Positions 38,784-48,454 of a DNA stretch of 64,000 nt are shown piece after piece. Both the position numbers and the translations under genes were made by a program. The first letter of the stretch is position 1. Each line of letters opens with the position of its first letter. The notes under the pieces were generated by a model, which made no database searches, had not been told where the DNA came from, and saw only the letters and a program-made list of their open reading frames with translations. Source of the DNA: DATKAS01 sp963773315 (GTDB taxonomy: Bacteria; Actinomycetota; Acidimicrobiia; Acidimicrobiales; DATKAS01). The stretch is from NCBI GenBank assembly GCA_963773315.1, contig CAVZAF010000002.1, positions 558,001 through 622,000 of the forward strand, in the 5' to 3' direction.

Positions 38784-40013
38784 ATGCGCATCGTCGATGT
38801 CGACGCTCACCTGCACGAGCCGCTCGACTGGGTCGCTCGCACGAATCCGGCGCTGGCCGCCGAGATGGGCGAGCCGGCGCGGTTCATGGAGATCGCCGGC
38901 GACATCTTCGGCGTCGCCGACCGAGCGTTCACACAGCTGCCGGAGGCCCAGCAACCGCGCGACCGATGGGATCTGATCACACCGGGCTTCGTCCACCACC
39001 TCGAGATGACCGACGAGCGCCAGCCCGACGACCATGCCGACGACACCGACCCGCGGTTCGGGGCCGCCGGCCGGCTCGCGTGGTGCGACGAACGCGGGAT
39101 CGACGTGCAGTTCCTCAACCCGACGTTCCTGGTCGGGCCGATCATCCAGGTCGCGCGACTCGGGCGCTTCGACCTGATCCACGAAGTGCAGTCGACCTGG
39201 AACCGCTGGGCGATGGACGTGGTCGACGGCCACGCCGACCGGCTCATCCCTGTCACCCAGATCGACCTCCACGACATCGACTGGTCCCTGGGCGAGATGG
39301 AGCGGATGCGGGAGGCCGGGAGCCGGGCGTTCATGATCCCCGAGGCGCCGGTGGGCGGCCGAGGGAGAGCTGCGGATGGCAGCCGTGCCGTCGGCCGATC
39401 GATCAGCCACCCCGACTTCGATCCGATCTGGTCGGCCGCCGAGGACCTCGGCATGGCGGCCTTCGCGCACGTCGGCTTCGGCCGGGAACGGATCAACGCC
39501 GGGTGGGCCAACAACGGTGCCGACGACCTGCTCACGTTCAACGCACTGAACATGCTCGTCGGCTCGCAGATCGCGCCGCAGCTCCTCGTCGGATCGTTCG
39601 TCTTGGACGGAGTGCTCGAGCGACACCCCCGTCTCGTTGTCGTCGTGGAGGAGGTCGGCATCGACTGGCTCCCACACTTGGTCACCACCCTGGAGGTGAT
39701 GGTGGGCCGGACGCCGGAGGTCCTCCACGACGGCGAGTACCGGCCGGGCAACCTCGAGCGCGGCGGCTACCGGCTCCCGCTCACGCCGACCGAGTACCTG
39801 CGACGGCAGGTCCGTGTCTCACCGCTCCCTGCATCGCAACCGATCGCCGGAGTGCTCGAACAGGTGCCGGACCTGCTCGCGTTCTGCAGCGACTATCCGC
39901 ACGTGGAGGGCACGGCCGACGCGGTGGCGATCTGCGAACGTCAGCTCGACGGACGTGGATGCCATGTGCGCAACTCGTTCTTCGCGGGCGCCGGAGACCT
40001 CATCGGCGTGTGA
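38784..40013 (+). CDS. Amidohydrolase 2 family metal-dependent hydrolase
   Basis: A 409-residue TIM-barrel hydrolase or decarboxylase of the ACMSD-like family. The first metal-binding motif is IVDVDAHLHEPLDW (HxH). FAHVGFGRERINAGW gives the next His, and VVVVEEVGIDWLPHL the glutamate-rich strand. The last ligand is in AFCSDYPHVEGTADA (Asp of SDYPH). Members include decarboxylases of aromatic acids and lactonases. The end overlaps the converging LarA-like gene by 14 bases. Intact. Confidence 0.88.
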   Translation: MRIVDVDAHLHEPLDWVARTNPALAAEMGEPARFMEIAGDIFGVADRAFTQLPEAQQPRDRWDLITPGFVHHLEMTDERQPDDHADDTDPRFGAAGRLAWCDERGIDVQFLNPTFLVGPIIQVARLGRFDLIHEVQSTWNRWAMDVVDGHADRLIPVTQIDLHDIDWSLGEMERMREAGSRAFMIPEAPVGGRGRAADGSRAVGRSISHPDFDPIWSAAEDLGMAAFAHVGFGRERINAGWANNGADDLLTFNALNMLVGSQIAPQLLVGSFVLDGVLERHPRLVVVVEEVGIDWLPHLVTTLEVMVGRTPEVLHDGEYRPGNLERGGYRLPLTPTEYLRRQVRVSPLPASQPIAGVLEQVPDLLAFCSDYPHVEGTADAVAICERQLDGRGCHVRNSFFAGAGDLIGV

Positions 40014-41262
40014 ACCGATCTCGGCTCGACCAGAGGCCGAGCGCCGGCTTGTCGATGAAGAAGGACGCATCACGGGCGCGGTCGAGGTTCGCGAGCTCGG
40101 CAGCGAGTGGTCGCCACGAGAAGCCGACCGACTCGATCTCGTCTCGCGACAATCCTCCGTTCGCGGGGTCGGTGCAGTACACGACCTCGAAGCGACCTTC
40201 GCTGCTGCCGTGCACGAGGTGTGCGGCAGCGCCGAGGCTGGCGGCGAGCTCGGGATCTGCTGCGAGCGCGTCGGTCGTCGCTGCCGTGCCGCGGTATCCA
40301 TGGCGGCGGATGAGCGCGTCGACCTGCGGGTCCTCGCCGAAGCGGGAGACGCCGGGCGCCAGCACCACGAGCTCTGCTCCATCGGCGAGCGCCATCCGCG
40401 TGCGGTAGATGGCCTTGTTGCCGAGCCACGTGCTGTGGAACTCGGCGGGGTCGAGCCAGGACACCACCCGCGTGAGCGGTTCGTCGACGAGGCAGATGTT
40501 GCACGCGGCCGCGAGGTCGGCGGCGGCGCGGAACGCGGCCCCGCCTGACTCGTCAGAGCGTCCGCGTCCCACGAACAGCCCGCGCTGCACCACCTCGTCA
40601 GCCGTCGACTCCATCACGGTCAGGATCCACATGACCCTCGCACGGTCGGCGACGAAGCGATCGAAGGCCGCATCGACGACCGTGCGCACCGGGGTCTCGA
40701 CGCGACCGATCACGTCCTCGATGCCGCACTGCGCGCTGAGAAAGTGGGTGAGGTTGATCGTCGGCGGCCCCCCGAGTCCGATGACGAGGTTCTTCGTGAA
40801 GTTCGCCATGCCGATCACCTCGTGGGGCACGACTTGCCCGATCGACACGACGAGATCCCACGGCTGCACGAGGACAGGGTCGACCTCGACCGGGATGCCG
40901 TCGATCTCGCCGAGGTGCTCCATCCCGTCGGTCCAGCGGTGCTCGAGCACTCGATCGGCGGGCACACGATCGGAGAACATGGACGACAGCTCGGCCGCCG
41001 TCATCGCGACGTGAGTGCCGAGCGCCGGGATCACCCAGACGTCGCATCCCATCGCCGTGAGGTGCTGGAAGAGGAAGCCGGTGATGCGGCCGGCGCCGGA
41101 GTGCAGCCGGGTGTGGTCGGGTGGGACGAGAAGGATGCGCCGCCCGGTCTCGCCGTCGAACACCGCGTCGTCAAACAGGTCACGGAGATGCGATTCGACG
41201 TCGAGATCCGACAGCCGGTGCTCGCGGCCTCCGACGGCCAAGATCGGCGCGGCGTCGCTCAT
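40000..41262 (-). CDS. LarA-like nickel-dependent racemase family protein (DUF2088)
   Basis: A 420-residue protein from ATG 41262 (MSDAAPILAVGGREHRL). Matches the LarA N-terminal fold: LLVPPDHTRLHSGAGRITGF, VIPALGTHVAMTAAEL (His in the active-site region) and MANFTKNLVIGLGGPPTIN, which covers the region holding the cofactor-binding Lys in lactate racemase. LarA uses a nickel-pincer nucleotide (NPN) and racemises or epimerises 2-hydroxy acids. No larB, larC or larE cofactor genes are in the window. It starts in an ATGA overlap with uxaC and is presumably the next step or an epimerase in the same sugar-acid route. Confidence 0.82.
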   Translation of the reverse strand: MSDAAPILAVGGREHRLSDLDVESHLRDLFDDAVFDGETGRRILLVPPDHTRLHSGAGRITGFLFQHLTAMGCDVWVIPALGTHVAMTAAELSSMFSDRVPADRVLEHRWTDGMEHLGEIDGIPVEVDPVLVQPWDLVVSIGQVVPHEVIGMANFTKNLVIGLGGPPTINLTHFLSAQCGIEDVIGRVETPVRTVVDAAFDRFVADRARVMWILTVMESTADEVVQRGLFVGRGRSDESGGAAFRAAADLAAACNICLVDEPLTRVVSWLDPAEFHSTWLGNKAIYRTRMALADGAELVVLAPGVSRFGEDPQVDALIRRHGYRGTAATTDALAADPELAASLGAAAHLVHGSSEGRFEVVYCTDPANGGLSRDEIESVGFSWRPLAAELANLDRARDASFFIDKPALGLWSSRDRFTRR

Positions 41263-42669
41263 GGCGCGGGGAAGCCGAAGAACGCTCGGGCATTCTCGAC
41301 CGACACGTCGCGCACGAGTGTCGCGAGCATCTCCGGATCCGTCGGGGATGAGCCCGGCTTCGACGTCGTGTCCGAGCGCGTCGCAGAAGATCCGCCGGAA
41401 CAGCTCGTGCCGGGTCATCGACAGCAGCGAGCGCGAATCGGTGAGCATGCCGATGAACCCACCGATCTGGCCGATCTGACCCAAATCGTCGAGCTGCCGG
41501 CGGATTCCGTCGATGGTGTCGTTGAACCACCACGCCGGGCCCCATTGCACGAGCCCCGCCACGCCGGAGCGCGCGTACGCGCCGGCGAGCGCGGCGAAGA
41601 GCGCGTTGTCGACGGGATTCACGTTGTAGAGCACCGTGCGGGGCAGCGTGCCGGCGCGCTCGAGCTCTCCGAGCAGGCGCACCAGGCCGGAGGCCTGACG
41701 TGCGTCGCCGATGACGTCAGCACCGGCGTCGCGGCCGACGCGGTCCATCAGCCGGGGGGAGACGTTGCGCAGCGGCCCGAGGTGGAGCTGCAGCACAGAG
41801 TCGTCCTCGAAGGCGAGCCGGGCCGCGAGCGCGACGACTTCGAGCATCACCAGCTCGCGCTCGTCGTCGGTCGCCGCCCGCCCGTCGCGCACGCCGCGAA
41901 CGACCCTGTCGGCGAGGGCGGGGTCGCGCGGCCGGTCGGGGAGGCATGCCAGACCGTGGTCCGACGCGCGAGAACCGAGCGCGGCGAACCGGGCGTGCGC
42001 GCTCGTGAGGCATGCGAGCAGCGACTCGAGATCGGAGACGGCGTGCCCTTCGGTGTGGCCGAGCCGATCGACCCACGAGCACCATGCCGTCGGGTCTGCC
42101 AGCAGCGAGTGCGCCTGATCGGGACGGAAGGTCGGCACCATGCGCGCAGCGGCCGTGTCGGCCGCGAGACGGCGGTGCGCATCGAGCGGGTCGCCCGGGT
42201 CGTCCGTGGTGGCGACGAGCTCGACGCGGAACCGGGCGAGCAGCTGCCGCGCCGACAGGCTCGGCAGGAGCCGGCTCGTCTCGTCCCAGATCTCCTTCGC
42301 AGTGCCCGCGTCGAGCACGGTGTCGATGTCGAACACGCGACGCAGCTCGAGGTGCGTCCAGACGTAGAGCGGGTTGCGAACCAGACGCGGCATCGTCGCC
42401 GCCCACGCTTGGAACCGATCCCACGGATCCACGTCGCCGGTGATGAGCTCTTCGGGCACGCCGGCGAGGCGCATCGCCCGCCACTTGTAGTGATCGGCCG
42501 AGAGCCACAGCTCGTCGATCGTGGCCCACACGCGGTCCGACTCGATGTCGTCGGGGCTCAGGTGCGTGTGGACGTCGACGATCGGGAGCGCGGCGGCCAC
42601 GTCGTGGTACAGCTGCCGCGACGTCGGGGTGGTGAGGAGCATGTCGTCGTGGAGGAACCGCTCGCTCAT
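41259..42669 (-). CDS. uxaC: Glucuronate isomerase, frame-broken near its end
   Basis: Uronate isomerase of about 469 residues, the standard UxaC length. N-terminal LPIVDVHTHLSPDDI has the HxH metal motif; YKWRAMRLAGVPEELITG, VWTHLELRRVFDID and GFIGMLTDSRSLLSMTRHEL (catalytic Asp/Arg) follow. It converts D-glucuronate to D-fructuronate or galacturonate to tagaturonate. One extra G near 41351 (GACGGATCCG for GACGATCCG) garbles the last 30 residues and hides the stop. Corrected, the C-terminus reads RDVSVENARAFFGFPAP and the TGA at 41261-41259 overlaps larA. Confidence 0.92.
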
Positions 42670-42675
42670 CGAGCC

Positions 42676-43450
42676 TCAGATCGTCATGGCGCCGAAGCCG
42701 CCATCGACGACGAGCTCTGCGCCGGTGATGAAGCTCCCCGCGTCGCTCGCGAGCAGCACGACCGCGCCGGCGAGCTCGTCGGCATCCCCGAACCGGCCGA
42801 GCGGGGTGTGCCCGAGGATCGCGGCCACCCGATCCGGCGTGAGCACGGCTCGGTTCTGCTCCGCCGGGAAGAACCCCGGCACGAGCACGTTGCAGCGGAT
42901 GCCGAGCGGCCCCCATTCGCGAGCGAGGTTCTTCGTCAGGTTGTGGACCGCGGCTTTGGTCATCGAGTACGTGAAGACGCGGGACAGCGGCTGGATGCCC
43001 GACACGCTCCCGACGTTGATGATCGCGGCGCCGACACCTCGCTCGGTCGCGCGCTGCACGAAGTAGCGGCCGAACTCCTGGCAGGCGCGCATCACGGCCA
43101 GCTGGTTGACGGCGACGATCCGTTCGAGCTCTGCGTCGTCGACGTCGAGGAACGGCGTGGGCGAGTTGATGCCCGCGCCGTTGACGAGCACGTCGATCGC
43201 GCCGTGGCTCTCGACGACGCTGCGGACCAGCTCGCGCAGCTGCGCTCGGTCGGTCGCGTCGACCTGCTCGAACGCGACATCCAACCGCTCGTCGCGCAGC
43301 TGTGTCGCGGCCTCCGCACCGCGGTTGCGATCGCGTCCGACCACGACGACGCGGGCACCTGCCGCGACCCAACGCTGCCGCCATCCGTCGCCCGAGGACA
43401 CCGGTGCCGCCGATCACGACGGCCACGCGTCCGTTCAGGCCCCCGGGCAC
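42676..43450 (-). CDS. SDR-family oxidoreductase, frame-broken
   Basis: About 257 residues. NAD(P) motif GRVAVVIGGTGVLGRRMAAA (TGxxxGxG variant), DVLVNGAGINSPTPFLD (NxAG), INVGSVSGIQPLSRV with catalytic Ser, and YSMTKAAVHNLTKNLARE with YxxxK. It ends LVVDGGFGAMTI. One extra G near 43382 (TTGGGTCGC for TTGGTCGC, coding strand) breaks the frame. Start GTG 43450 overlaps the oxidase stop as TAGTG. Next to uxaC, a fructuronate- or tagaturonate-type reductase role is plausible; classical UxuB/UxaB are of another family. Confidence 0.88.
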
Positions 43451-44829
43451 TACAGCCACACCGTCTGGCGTCGCAGCAGGCGTGACGCCTCGCGGACGCC
43501 GGTGATCCACGCGGAGTCGACCGTCGATGTGCCGCGCTGACAAGTGTGTTCGCCCGCGAACAGCACGCGGCCGTGGGGCGTCGCGAGCGTGGCCACGTCG
43601 ATCGTGTGCTGTGCGGGATCGGTGCCGGGCGCGATGTTCGTGTAGCAGCCCAAGAGGAACGGGTCGGTCGCCCAGCTCGTGGTGGCGAACGCGATCGGGT
43701 CGGGCGTGTCGGGGCCGCCGAGCTCGCAGATCGTCTCGTGCAACGCGGCGACCCGCTCGGCTTCGGGCATGGCCGCGAGCGCTCGGCCGTGATCGCCGGT
43801 CGCCATCCCGACGACGACCGGCACGCCGTACCAGGTCGAGAGATCGAGGATGACCGGCCACAAGGGTTCCGGCGAGTCCACAACGGTGAGGTGGATGGGT
43901 GAGCCGTCCACCTGCCACACCGCGCGCTCGTACGCGAGCACGACCTTCTCGAGCGCACCGAAGCCGACCCTGTTGATCGCCTCCGCATGCGCGGCGGGCA
44001 GCTTCGGATCGAACTCGATCGCGCCTGCCTTCAAGACTCCGAGAGGGACGGTCACGACCGCGTGCGTGCCGGTGAACGTTCCCGACGCCGTGTGCACGGT
44101 CACGCCGTTGGGACCCTCGACGATCTTTCGAACGGCTTCCCCCGTCCGTATGTCGCTTCCGCCCGCGAGGTGCTCGACGACCAGGCGGTAGCCGCCGCGG
44201 GGCATCACGTCCTCGTGATCCGTGCCTCCCGCGAAGAAGGCCGACGCGAACGTGGAGAAGTCGACGTCGTCGGCGTCCTTGCCTTCGTTCATCGCGAGCA
44301 ACGCGCCGAGCGTGCCGCGTACGCTCGCATCGACGTCCGGGAGGAGCATGGCCATGGCCCTCTCGAGGTCGGCGCCGCAATCGACCTCGTCGACGCGGGC
44401 CGCGCTCATGAAGAGCCCGGCCATCGCAGAGGTCAGCGCCTTGCGAGCCTCGACGTCGGGGAACACGCCGTTGACGCGGTTGAGGACAGCCGCGCCGACC
44501 GCGATGCCGGTGTTCGATGCCGGCATGCGCTCGATGCCGAGCTCGGCGACGAGCGGCAGCATCGGCGACCCCGCGCCGTTGTGGATCCACGAGCCGCCGA
44601 GGTCGACCGCCGCGCCTGCGAGTTCCACCGTGTGCGTGCGGCCGCCGATCCGATCACGACCCTCGACGACGACGAGGTCGACGCCGCTGAGGTGCAGCGC
44701 TCGGGCAGCGACGAGTCCCGAGATCCCCGCGCCGACCACGATGACCCGTTCGACGCGTCCGTCGACCGCGGGAGTCGCGTCCTCGGTGTTTTCGACGCGG
44801 ACGATCGCGTTGGTCGGCGTGGTCGTCAC
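43450..44829 (-). CDS. Flavin amine-oxidase family protein
   Basis: A 459-residue, intact FAD oxidase. Rossmann motif VIVVGAGISGLVAARAL, RDRIGGRTHTVELAG and DLGGSWIHNGAGSP are standard for monoamine and polyamine oxidases. The C-terminal FAD site is GRVLFAGEHTCQRGTSTVDS with SAWITGVREASRL. No secretion signal. GTG 44829 was chosen because it gives a short N-terminus before the Rossmann fold; the upstream extension enters the divergent promoter region. First gene of the four-gene operon oxidase-SDR-uxaC-larA. An amine substrate in a uronate operon is unexpected; amino-sugar acids could link the two. Confidence 0.9.
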   Translation of the reverse strand: MTTTPTNAIVRVENTEDATPAVDGRVERVIVVGAGISGLVAARALHLSGVDLVVVEGRDRIGGRTHTVELAGAAVDLGGSWIHNGAGSPMLPLVAELGIERMPASNTGIAVGAAVLNRVNGVFPDVEARKALTSAMAGLFMSAARVDEVDCGADLERAMAMLLPDVDASVRGTLGALLAMNEGKDADDVDFSTFASAFFAGGTDHEDVMPRGGYRLVVEHLAGGSDIRTGEAVRKIVEGPNGVTVHTASGTFTGTHAVVTVPLGVLKAGAIEFDPKLPAAHAEAINRVGFGALEKVVLAYERAVWQVDGSPIHLTVVDSPEPLWPVILDLSTWYGVPVVVGMATGDHGRALAAMPEAERVAALHETICELGGPDTPDPIAFATTSWATDPFLLGCYTNIAPGTDPAQHTIDVATLATPHGRVLFAGEHTCQRGTSTVDSAWITGVREASRLLRRQTVWL

Positions 44830-44881
44830 ACGCTCGATACTGGCAGACGCGACCTGGGCCTTCGCTGCGTAAGGTGCGCCC

Positions 44882-46076
44882 GTGGGGGACGGATCCGAGT
44901 CGTATCCGCTGCCCGAGAACGGCCCCCTCGCGGATGTCGCGGTCGCCCTACGGGACACCGGCCATTGGGGCTGGGTCGTGGATCACCAGTGGCAGCTCGT
45001 CTACATGACCGACGAGCTGCGCCGGTCCTTCGGGGCGGGCGAGCTGGCCGAGCACGCACTGGGCAAGCACTTCTTCGGGCCCGAGGCGCTGGAGGCGAGT
45101 CGCACCTGGCGCTTCGGACCGAACACCGACGACCACCAGCGCACGCTGTTCTCCGCGTGCGGGACCCTGGTCCTCGCCGACGCGGACGGCGACCGGGAGG
45201 CTGTTCGAGCCGCGATCGATCCGGTGTTCCACGACCTCGTCGACGCTCTGGAGCCGGCGGAGCAGACGAGCCTCGGAGCAGTGATCCGAGCGACCAAGGG
45301 CAACGGGTCCAGTGACGTACACCTCTTGGTCACACGCGTCACCGATGCCGCCGGGCAGCTCATGGGCTCCGCGATCATCACGAAGCCACCCATCGGGATG
45401 AGGACCGTGTCCGCGATGCTCGACGAGCTCGACGCCGGACACCTCGAGCGGATGCAAGACGTGGCTCGACCGGCTCGGCGGCCCGCGGCGATCTTGTTCG
45501 CCGACCTCGAAGGGTCGTCACAGCTCGCACGCCGCCTCGCCACGAGCACGTACTTCGCACTCGGACGCCGCCTCGTGCGAGCCGCCGACCGGTGCGTGAT
45601 CGATGCGGGCGGCTTGGTGGGCCGCCATGTCGGCGACGGCGTCGTCGCGTTCTTCCTCGCCGAGAGCACAGGATCGGAGTCGGCCGCCGCCCACGCTTGC
45701 ATCACTGCGTCTCGCACGCTGCGGGCGGCCGTCGACGAAGTCGCCAGCGCGAAGCGACGTTGCCGCTGACGACGTGGTGCTGCGCTTCGGACTGCATTGG
45801 GGATCGACGCTCTATGTGGGCAACATCAGCACGAGCGGACGCAGCGAGGTCACCGCGCTGGGCGACGAGGTCAACGAGGCAGCCCGGATCGAGGCGTGTG
45901 CGACCGGAGGCCGGGCTTTGGCTTCGAAGGATCTCATCGAACGTCTGGATCGCGATGACGCTGCTGCGCTCGGGCTCGATCCGCTCCACCTCGCCTACAC
46001 GGCGTTGCGCGACCTGGACACCGCCACCGAGAAGGCCCGCCGCGACGCGCCCACGATCCCGGTCTGCGACGTGTAG
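44882..46076 (+). CDS. Class III adenylate/guanylate cyclase with PAS-like N-terminal domain, frame-broken
   Basis: About 397 residues. The N-terminal ~195 residues resemble a PAS-type sensor (GHWGWVVDHQWQLVYMTDEL). The cyclase domain starts AAILFADLEGSSQLARRL, with the first metal Asp in FADLEGSS. GLVGRHVGDGVVAFFLAES has the second Asp in VGDGVVAFF, and GDEVNEAARIEACA is the C-terminal helix where transition-state residues lie. The frame breaks near 45753 (GCGAAGCGAC for GCGAGCGAC). It is a soluble signalling enzyme making cAMP or cGMP. Divergent from the oxidase operon over 52 bases. Confidence 0.87.
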
Positions 46077-46126
46077 CTGTGCACCGTCGCTCATCGTCTC
46101 CGAGGCCGTTCCCGCCTACGACTGAC

Positions 46127-46471
46127 TCAGGCTCGTAAGACCTTCTCCATCGGCTTGCCCTTGGCCAGCTCGTCGACCAGTTTGTCGAGGTAGCGGATCT
46201 GCTGCATCAGCGGATCGTCGATGTTCTCGACCCGCACGCCACACACGACTCCCGTGATCGACGAGGCCTTCGGGTTCACCTTGGCATCAGCGAAGAACGC
46301 CTCGAACGTCGTGCCCGCGTCGAGGTGCTTCTGCAAGGCGGCCTCGTCGTAGCCCGTCAGCCACTCGATCACCTCGTCGAGCTCTGACTTCGTGCGTCCC
46401 TTGCGCTCGACCTTCGCCACGTAGTGCGGATAGACCGAGGCGACGCTCGTCGTGAAGATCCGGTGTGCCAC
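46127..46471 (-). CDS. DUF2200 family protein
   Basis: A 114-residue protein with the family core MAHRIFTTSVASVYPHYVAK, VERKGRTKSELDEVIEWLTG and EAFFADAKVNPKASSITGVV. Function unknown; members are cytosolic and related in fold to small DUF1801-like proteins. It ends the minus-strand operon, 10 bases after the GFA gene. Intact. Confidence 0.9.
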   Translation of the reverse strand: MAHRIFTTSVASVYPHYVAKVERKGRTKSELDEVIEWLTGYDEAALQKHLDAGTTFEAFFADAKVNPKASSITGVVCGVRVENIDDPLMQQIRYLDKLVDELAKGKPMEKVLRA

Positions 46472-46481
46472 GACGTCTCCG

Positions 46482-46883
46482 CTACTCGCGCTCGAGCGAC
46501 ACCGCCATGTCCGGGAGCGAGACCCATGGCTGACGGTCGACGCACCACACTTCGACCTTCGGTAGCACGGCCGACTTGTCGTCGAGGGTCCCCGCCTTCA
46601 CGGCAACCACTCCATCGGTCTTCGCAAGCTCGGACACGATCGGCGATCCACACGACGGGCAGAACCGCCGGCGTACGTAGACGTCGTCGCCGAGCTCGCC
46701 TCGTTCTTCGTAGGTGCTCAGGTCACCGTTGATCGTGAGCTGCGAATCGCGGGCGACGAGGTTCACCGAGAACGCGCCACCGCTCTGGCGTTGACAGTGA
46801 TCGCAGTGGCAGATGGCCGTCGTGATCAGATCACCGCTCAGCTCCCAGGTCACCGCACCGCACAGACACCGTCCGGTGAGCAT
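46482..46883 (-). CDS. GFA-family protein (glutathione-dependent formaldehyde-activating-like)
   Basis: A 133-residue Mss4-like zinc protein: GRCLCGAVTWELSG, AICHCDHCQRQSGGAF and RRFCPSCGSPIV supply the zinc cysteines in the order CxC, CxxC, CxxC. Typical GFA domains bind zinc and sometimes a thiol cofactor; true formaldehyde activation is shown only for a few. Starts 2 bases after the P450 stop, so likely co-translated. Confidence 0.92.
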   Translation of the reverse strand: MLTGRCLCGAVTWELSGDLITTAICHCDHCQRQSGGAFSVNLVARDSQLTINGDLSTYEERGELGDDVYVRRRFCPSCGSPIVSELAKTDGVVAVKAGTLDDKSAVLPKVEVWCVDRQPWVSLPDMAVSLERE

Positions 46884-46885
46884 GA

Positions 46886-48233
46886 TCAGCCGGCCTTCTC
46901 GAGGATGCGGACGGGAAGCTCACACGGTCCGCGCACCTGGCCGACGCTCCAGCGCACGTCGCCCGCGAGCTCGAACCGTGGGAAGCGCGCCATCCACTCC
47001 TCGATCGCGACCTTGAGCTCGAGCCGAGCGAGGTTCGAGCCGAGGCAACGATGGATGCCCAGCCCGAACGCGGCGTGCCGGTTCACCTCGCGGTCGATGA
47101 TGAAATTGTCCGGGTCCTCGAACTGGTGAGGATCGCGGTTGGCTGCGGGGAAGGGCAGCAGCACCCAATCGTCCTTCTTCATCGGGCTGCCGAAGAAGTC
47201 GGTGTCCTCAGCGACCATGCGAGCCATCGTGACGGGCGCGTACGCCCGGAGGAACTCCTCGAGCGCGAACTTCATGACTTCGGGGTCGTCGACGAGCCGC
47301 TTCTGATCCTCGGGATGCTGCGCGAGATGCCACAGCGACGACCCGATCGCCGACCAGGTGGTGTCGACGCCGGCGACGAGCAGCAGGATGATCATCCCGC
47401 CGACGATCTCGTCGTTGATGGGTTGTCCATCGAGCTCGACGGTGAGCAAGAAGCTCGTGAGGTCGTCACGGGGGTTCGCTCGGTGGTCTTCGACCTGGGT
47501 GCGGATGTAGTTGCCGAGGTCGTCGAATCCCCTCGCGCGAGCCGGGCTCCTCGGTGATGCGCTCGAGGACGTCGTGGACGAAGTCGCGGAACAGCGCCTC
47601 GTCCTCGGCCGGGAAGCCGAGCATCCGCCCGATGACATTGACGGGGATGTGCTGTGCGTATGCAACTGCGGCATCGATCACTGTCTCGCCGGGTGTGACG
47701 TCGGTGAGCCGGTCGAGCAGCTCGCGGCAGAGCCGACGAACCTCGGGCTCCCACGGATCGATCTGCTTCGGCGCGAACGCGGGGAGCAGCAGGCGGCGCG
47801 CCATGCCGTGGAACGGCGGGTCGCTGGTGATCGGCGGGGCGCCCCCGATGGGTGCGGGCATCGAGAGGTCGCCGGGCCGGCCGACCGACACGACCACAGA
47901 ACGACTGGTGAACCGTTCGGTGTCGTATGCGACCGCGTTGACGCCTTCGTGCGTCAAGGGCACCCACATGCCGCCGTAGCGGTCGGAGTGTGCAACGGGG
48001 CAGCCGCCCTCGCGCAGCTCCTTCCACACCTTCGGAGCGATGGGGTTGTACGCGGGGTCGCCGTGGTCGAAGTCGGTCGCGAAGTCGGAGACAGGGCCGT
48101 AGTCGTCGGGGTTGTACGGCGCCCGCTGCCACACGTGGGTCCCCTCCGGCCGGTCACCGATGACCGGCACGAAGTCCTCGTCGCTGCGGGATGGGGTGGT
48201 GGCGACCTTGGTCGCATCGACGTGGTCGGTCAT
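46886..48233 (-). CDS. Cytochrome P450, frame-broken
   Basis: Bacterial class I P450 of about 448 residues. I-helix oxygen-binding region LLLVAGVDTTWSAIG, K-helix ExxR in LEEFLRAYAPVTMARM, and heme loop AFGLGIHRCLGSNLARLEL with the Cys thiolate. The frame breaks near 47533 (GCGAGGGGATTC for GCGAGGGATTC, coding strand). It is paired with a ferredoxin 7 bases upstream, which would deliver electrons. The unusual N-terminus (YNPDDYGPVSDFATDFDHGD) recalls actinobacterial steroid- and terpene-oxidising P450s; the substrate is unknown. Confidence 0.95.
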
Positions 48234-48240
48234 GTGTGCA

Positions 48241-48435
48241 CTACTCCGTGGTCGTGATCGCGTACTCGGGGCAGTTCGACGCGGCGAGACGGGCCGCGCC
48301 CTCCAGCTCTTCGGTGACGTCACCTTCGACGAGGAGCACGGCCTGGCCGTGGTCGTCGACGTCGAACAGCTCAGGCGCCAGGGCGTAGCAGCGGTTGTGC
48401 CCCTGGCACTTGCCGGAGTCGAGGTGGACGCGCAT
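48241..48435 (-). CDS. Small ferredoxin, P450-associated
   Basis: A 64-residue ferredoxin. MRVHLDSGKCQGHNRCYALA gives the first Cys residues (C-x5-C) and ASNCPEYAI the last (CP), the spacing of [3Fe-4S] or partly [4Fe-4S] ferredoxins that feed actinobacterial P450s. Start ATG 48435; it lies 19 bases after the flavin monooxygenase and 7 bases before the P450. Confidence 0.95.
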   Translation of the reverse strand: MRVHLDSGKCQGHNRCYALAPELFDVDDHGQAVLLVEGDVTEELEGAARLAASNCPEYAITTTE

Positions 48436-48454
48436 GACTCGACGATAGATCGTC

